Source of the DNA: Burkholderiales bacterium | GTDB lineage: Bacteria; Pseudomonadota; Gammaproteobacteria; Burkholderiales; Burkholderiaceae_C | Assembly (NCBI GenBank): GCA_013205525.1 | Contig: JABMMR010000163.1 | Span: 1-23,192, forward strand | DNA length: 23,192 nt | Direction: 5' to 3' | Shown: one piece after another, positions 22,952 through 23,192 of the stretch | Position numbering within the stretch: the stretch's first letter is position 1 | How the letters are laid out: the number at the start of each line of letters is the position of its first letter | Position numbers and translations under genes: made by a program | The notes under the pieces: generated by a model | Told to the model about the DNA's origin: nothing | Database searches by the model: none | Seen by the model: the letters and a program-made list of their open reading frames with translations, nothing else

Positions 22952-23192
22952 ATGGCGAACGATTATCTTTTTACCTCTGAATCCGTCTCTGAGGGCCACC
23001 CCGATAAAGTGGCTGATCAAATTTCTGACGCGATTTTGGATGCCATCTTTAAACAAGACCCACGCAGCCGCGTAGCAGCCGAGACGCTGACCAACACCGG
23101 TCTGGTGGTGTTAGCCGGTGAGATCACCACCAACGCGCATGTGGACTACATACAAGTCGCTCGCGACACCATCAAGCGCATTGGCTACGACA
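22952..23192 (+). CDS. metK: S-adenosylmethionine synthase, N-terminal part (runs off window)
   Basis: Makes S-adenosylmethionine from methionine and ATP. The first 80 codons are present, beginning [20 protein letters not shown]; the SEGHPDK motif contains the conserved ATP-binding His15-Pro16-Asp17, and [10 protein letters not shown] and [12 protein letters not shown] follow as expected. Start ATG 22952 has an AAAGGAG ribosome site 7 nt upstream; ATG 22948 is out of frame. The remaining about 300 residues lie past the window. The start follows a long structured leader. Confidence 0.96.
   Translation, partial: MANDYLFTSESVSEGHPDKVADQISDAILDAIFKQDPRSRVAAETLTNTGLVVLAGEITTNAHVDYIQVARDTIKRIGYD

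Noticed and set aside
22831..23075. Possible leader peptide or overlapping ORF starting ATGAAGCAACTTGC at the metK leader
   Set aside because: It continues out of frame far into metK, has no ribosome site and no attenuator-type Met run.

Overview
The window looks like a Burkholderiales (betaproteobacterial) chromosome, most like the family Comamonadaceae. The reasons are the gene order pilMN(OP)Q-aroK-aroB-dgt next to gltB, the divergent mrcA, the cyaY/lptM-lysA pair, msrPQ, cytochrome c4 beside engB, and tandem lipid A acyltransferases beside metK. The assignment rests on protein character and gene order only; no database search was run. Genes are packed very tightly: many start/stop overlaps are 1-11 bp and several convergent gene ends touch or overlap. 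This suggests a compact genome such as that of a freshwater planktonic Comamonadaceae member.

Region by region. (1) 1-1360, minus: N-terminal third of glutamate synthase GltB, cut by the window edge. (2) 1427-2219: a REP-associated tyrosine transposase (RAYT) bounded by 26-bp inverted repeats, ending 5 bp upstream of the predicted gltB -35 box. (3) 2237-5707: accessory block with a thioredoxin-like protein, an NAD-dependent epimerase-like protein, and a translationally overlapping AAA ATPase (DUF4143)/methyltransferase pair. That pair has AT-rich flanks and a 9-bp direct repeat on both sides. (4) 12679-5761, minus: one long apparent operon pilM-pilN-pilOP-pilQ-aroK-aroB-dgt-DUF1415. (5) 12807-17044: mrcA (plus), cyaY (minus), lptM-lysA (plus). 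(6) 17045-19353, minus: msrQ, msrP and cytochrome c4, with a clear terminator after the cytochrome gene. (7) 19435-21017, plus: engB and an Asp-nucleophile alpha/beta hydrolase. (8) 21014-22750, minus: two lipid A acyltransferases. (9) 22751-23192, plus: a 201-bp structured leader and the start of metK.

The most unusual content is the type IV pilus alignment complex, which looks remodelled. PilM lacks the second half of its actin-like fold. PilO and PilP are one fused polypeptide, so PilP is no longer a free lipoprotein. PilQ is a minimal secretin without AMIN domains. All four genes remain in frame and translationally coupled, which argues for a working miniature system rather than decay. 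The second candidate for something undescribed is the metK leader, which folds on paper into four consecutive hairpins and does not match the SAM or SAH riboswitch cores I can recall.

No stretch above 300 bases lacks a gene. I saw no rRNA, tRNA or CRISPR array.
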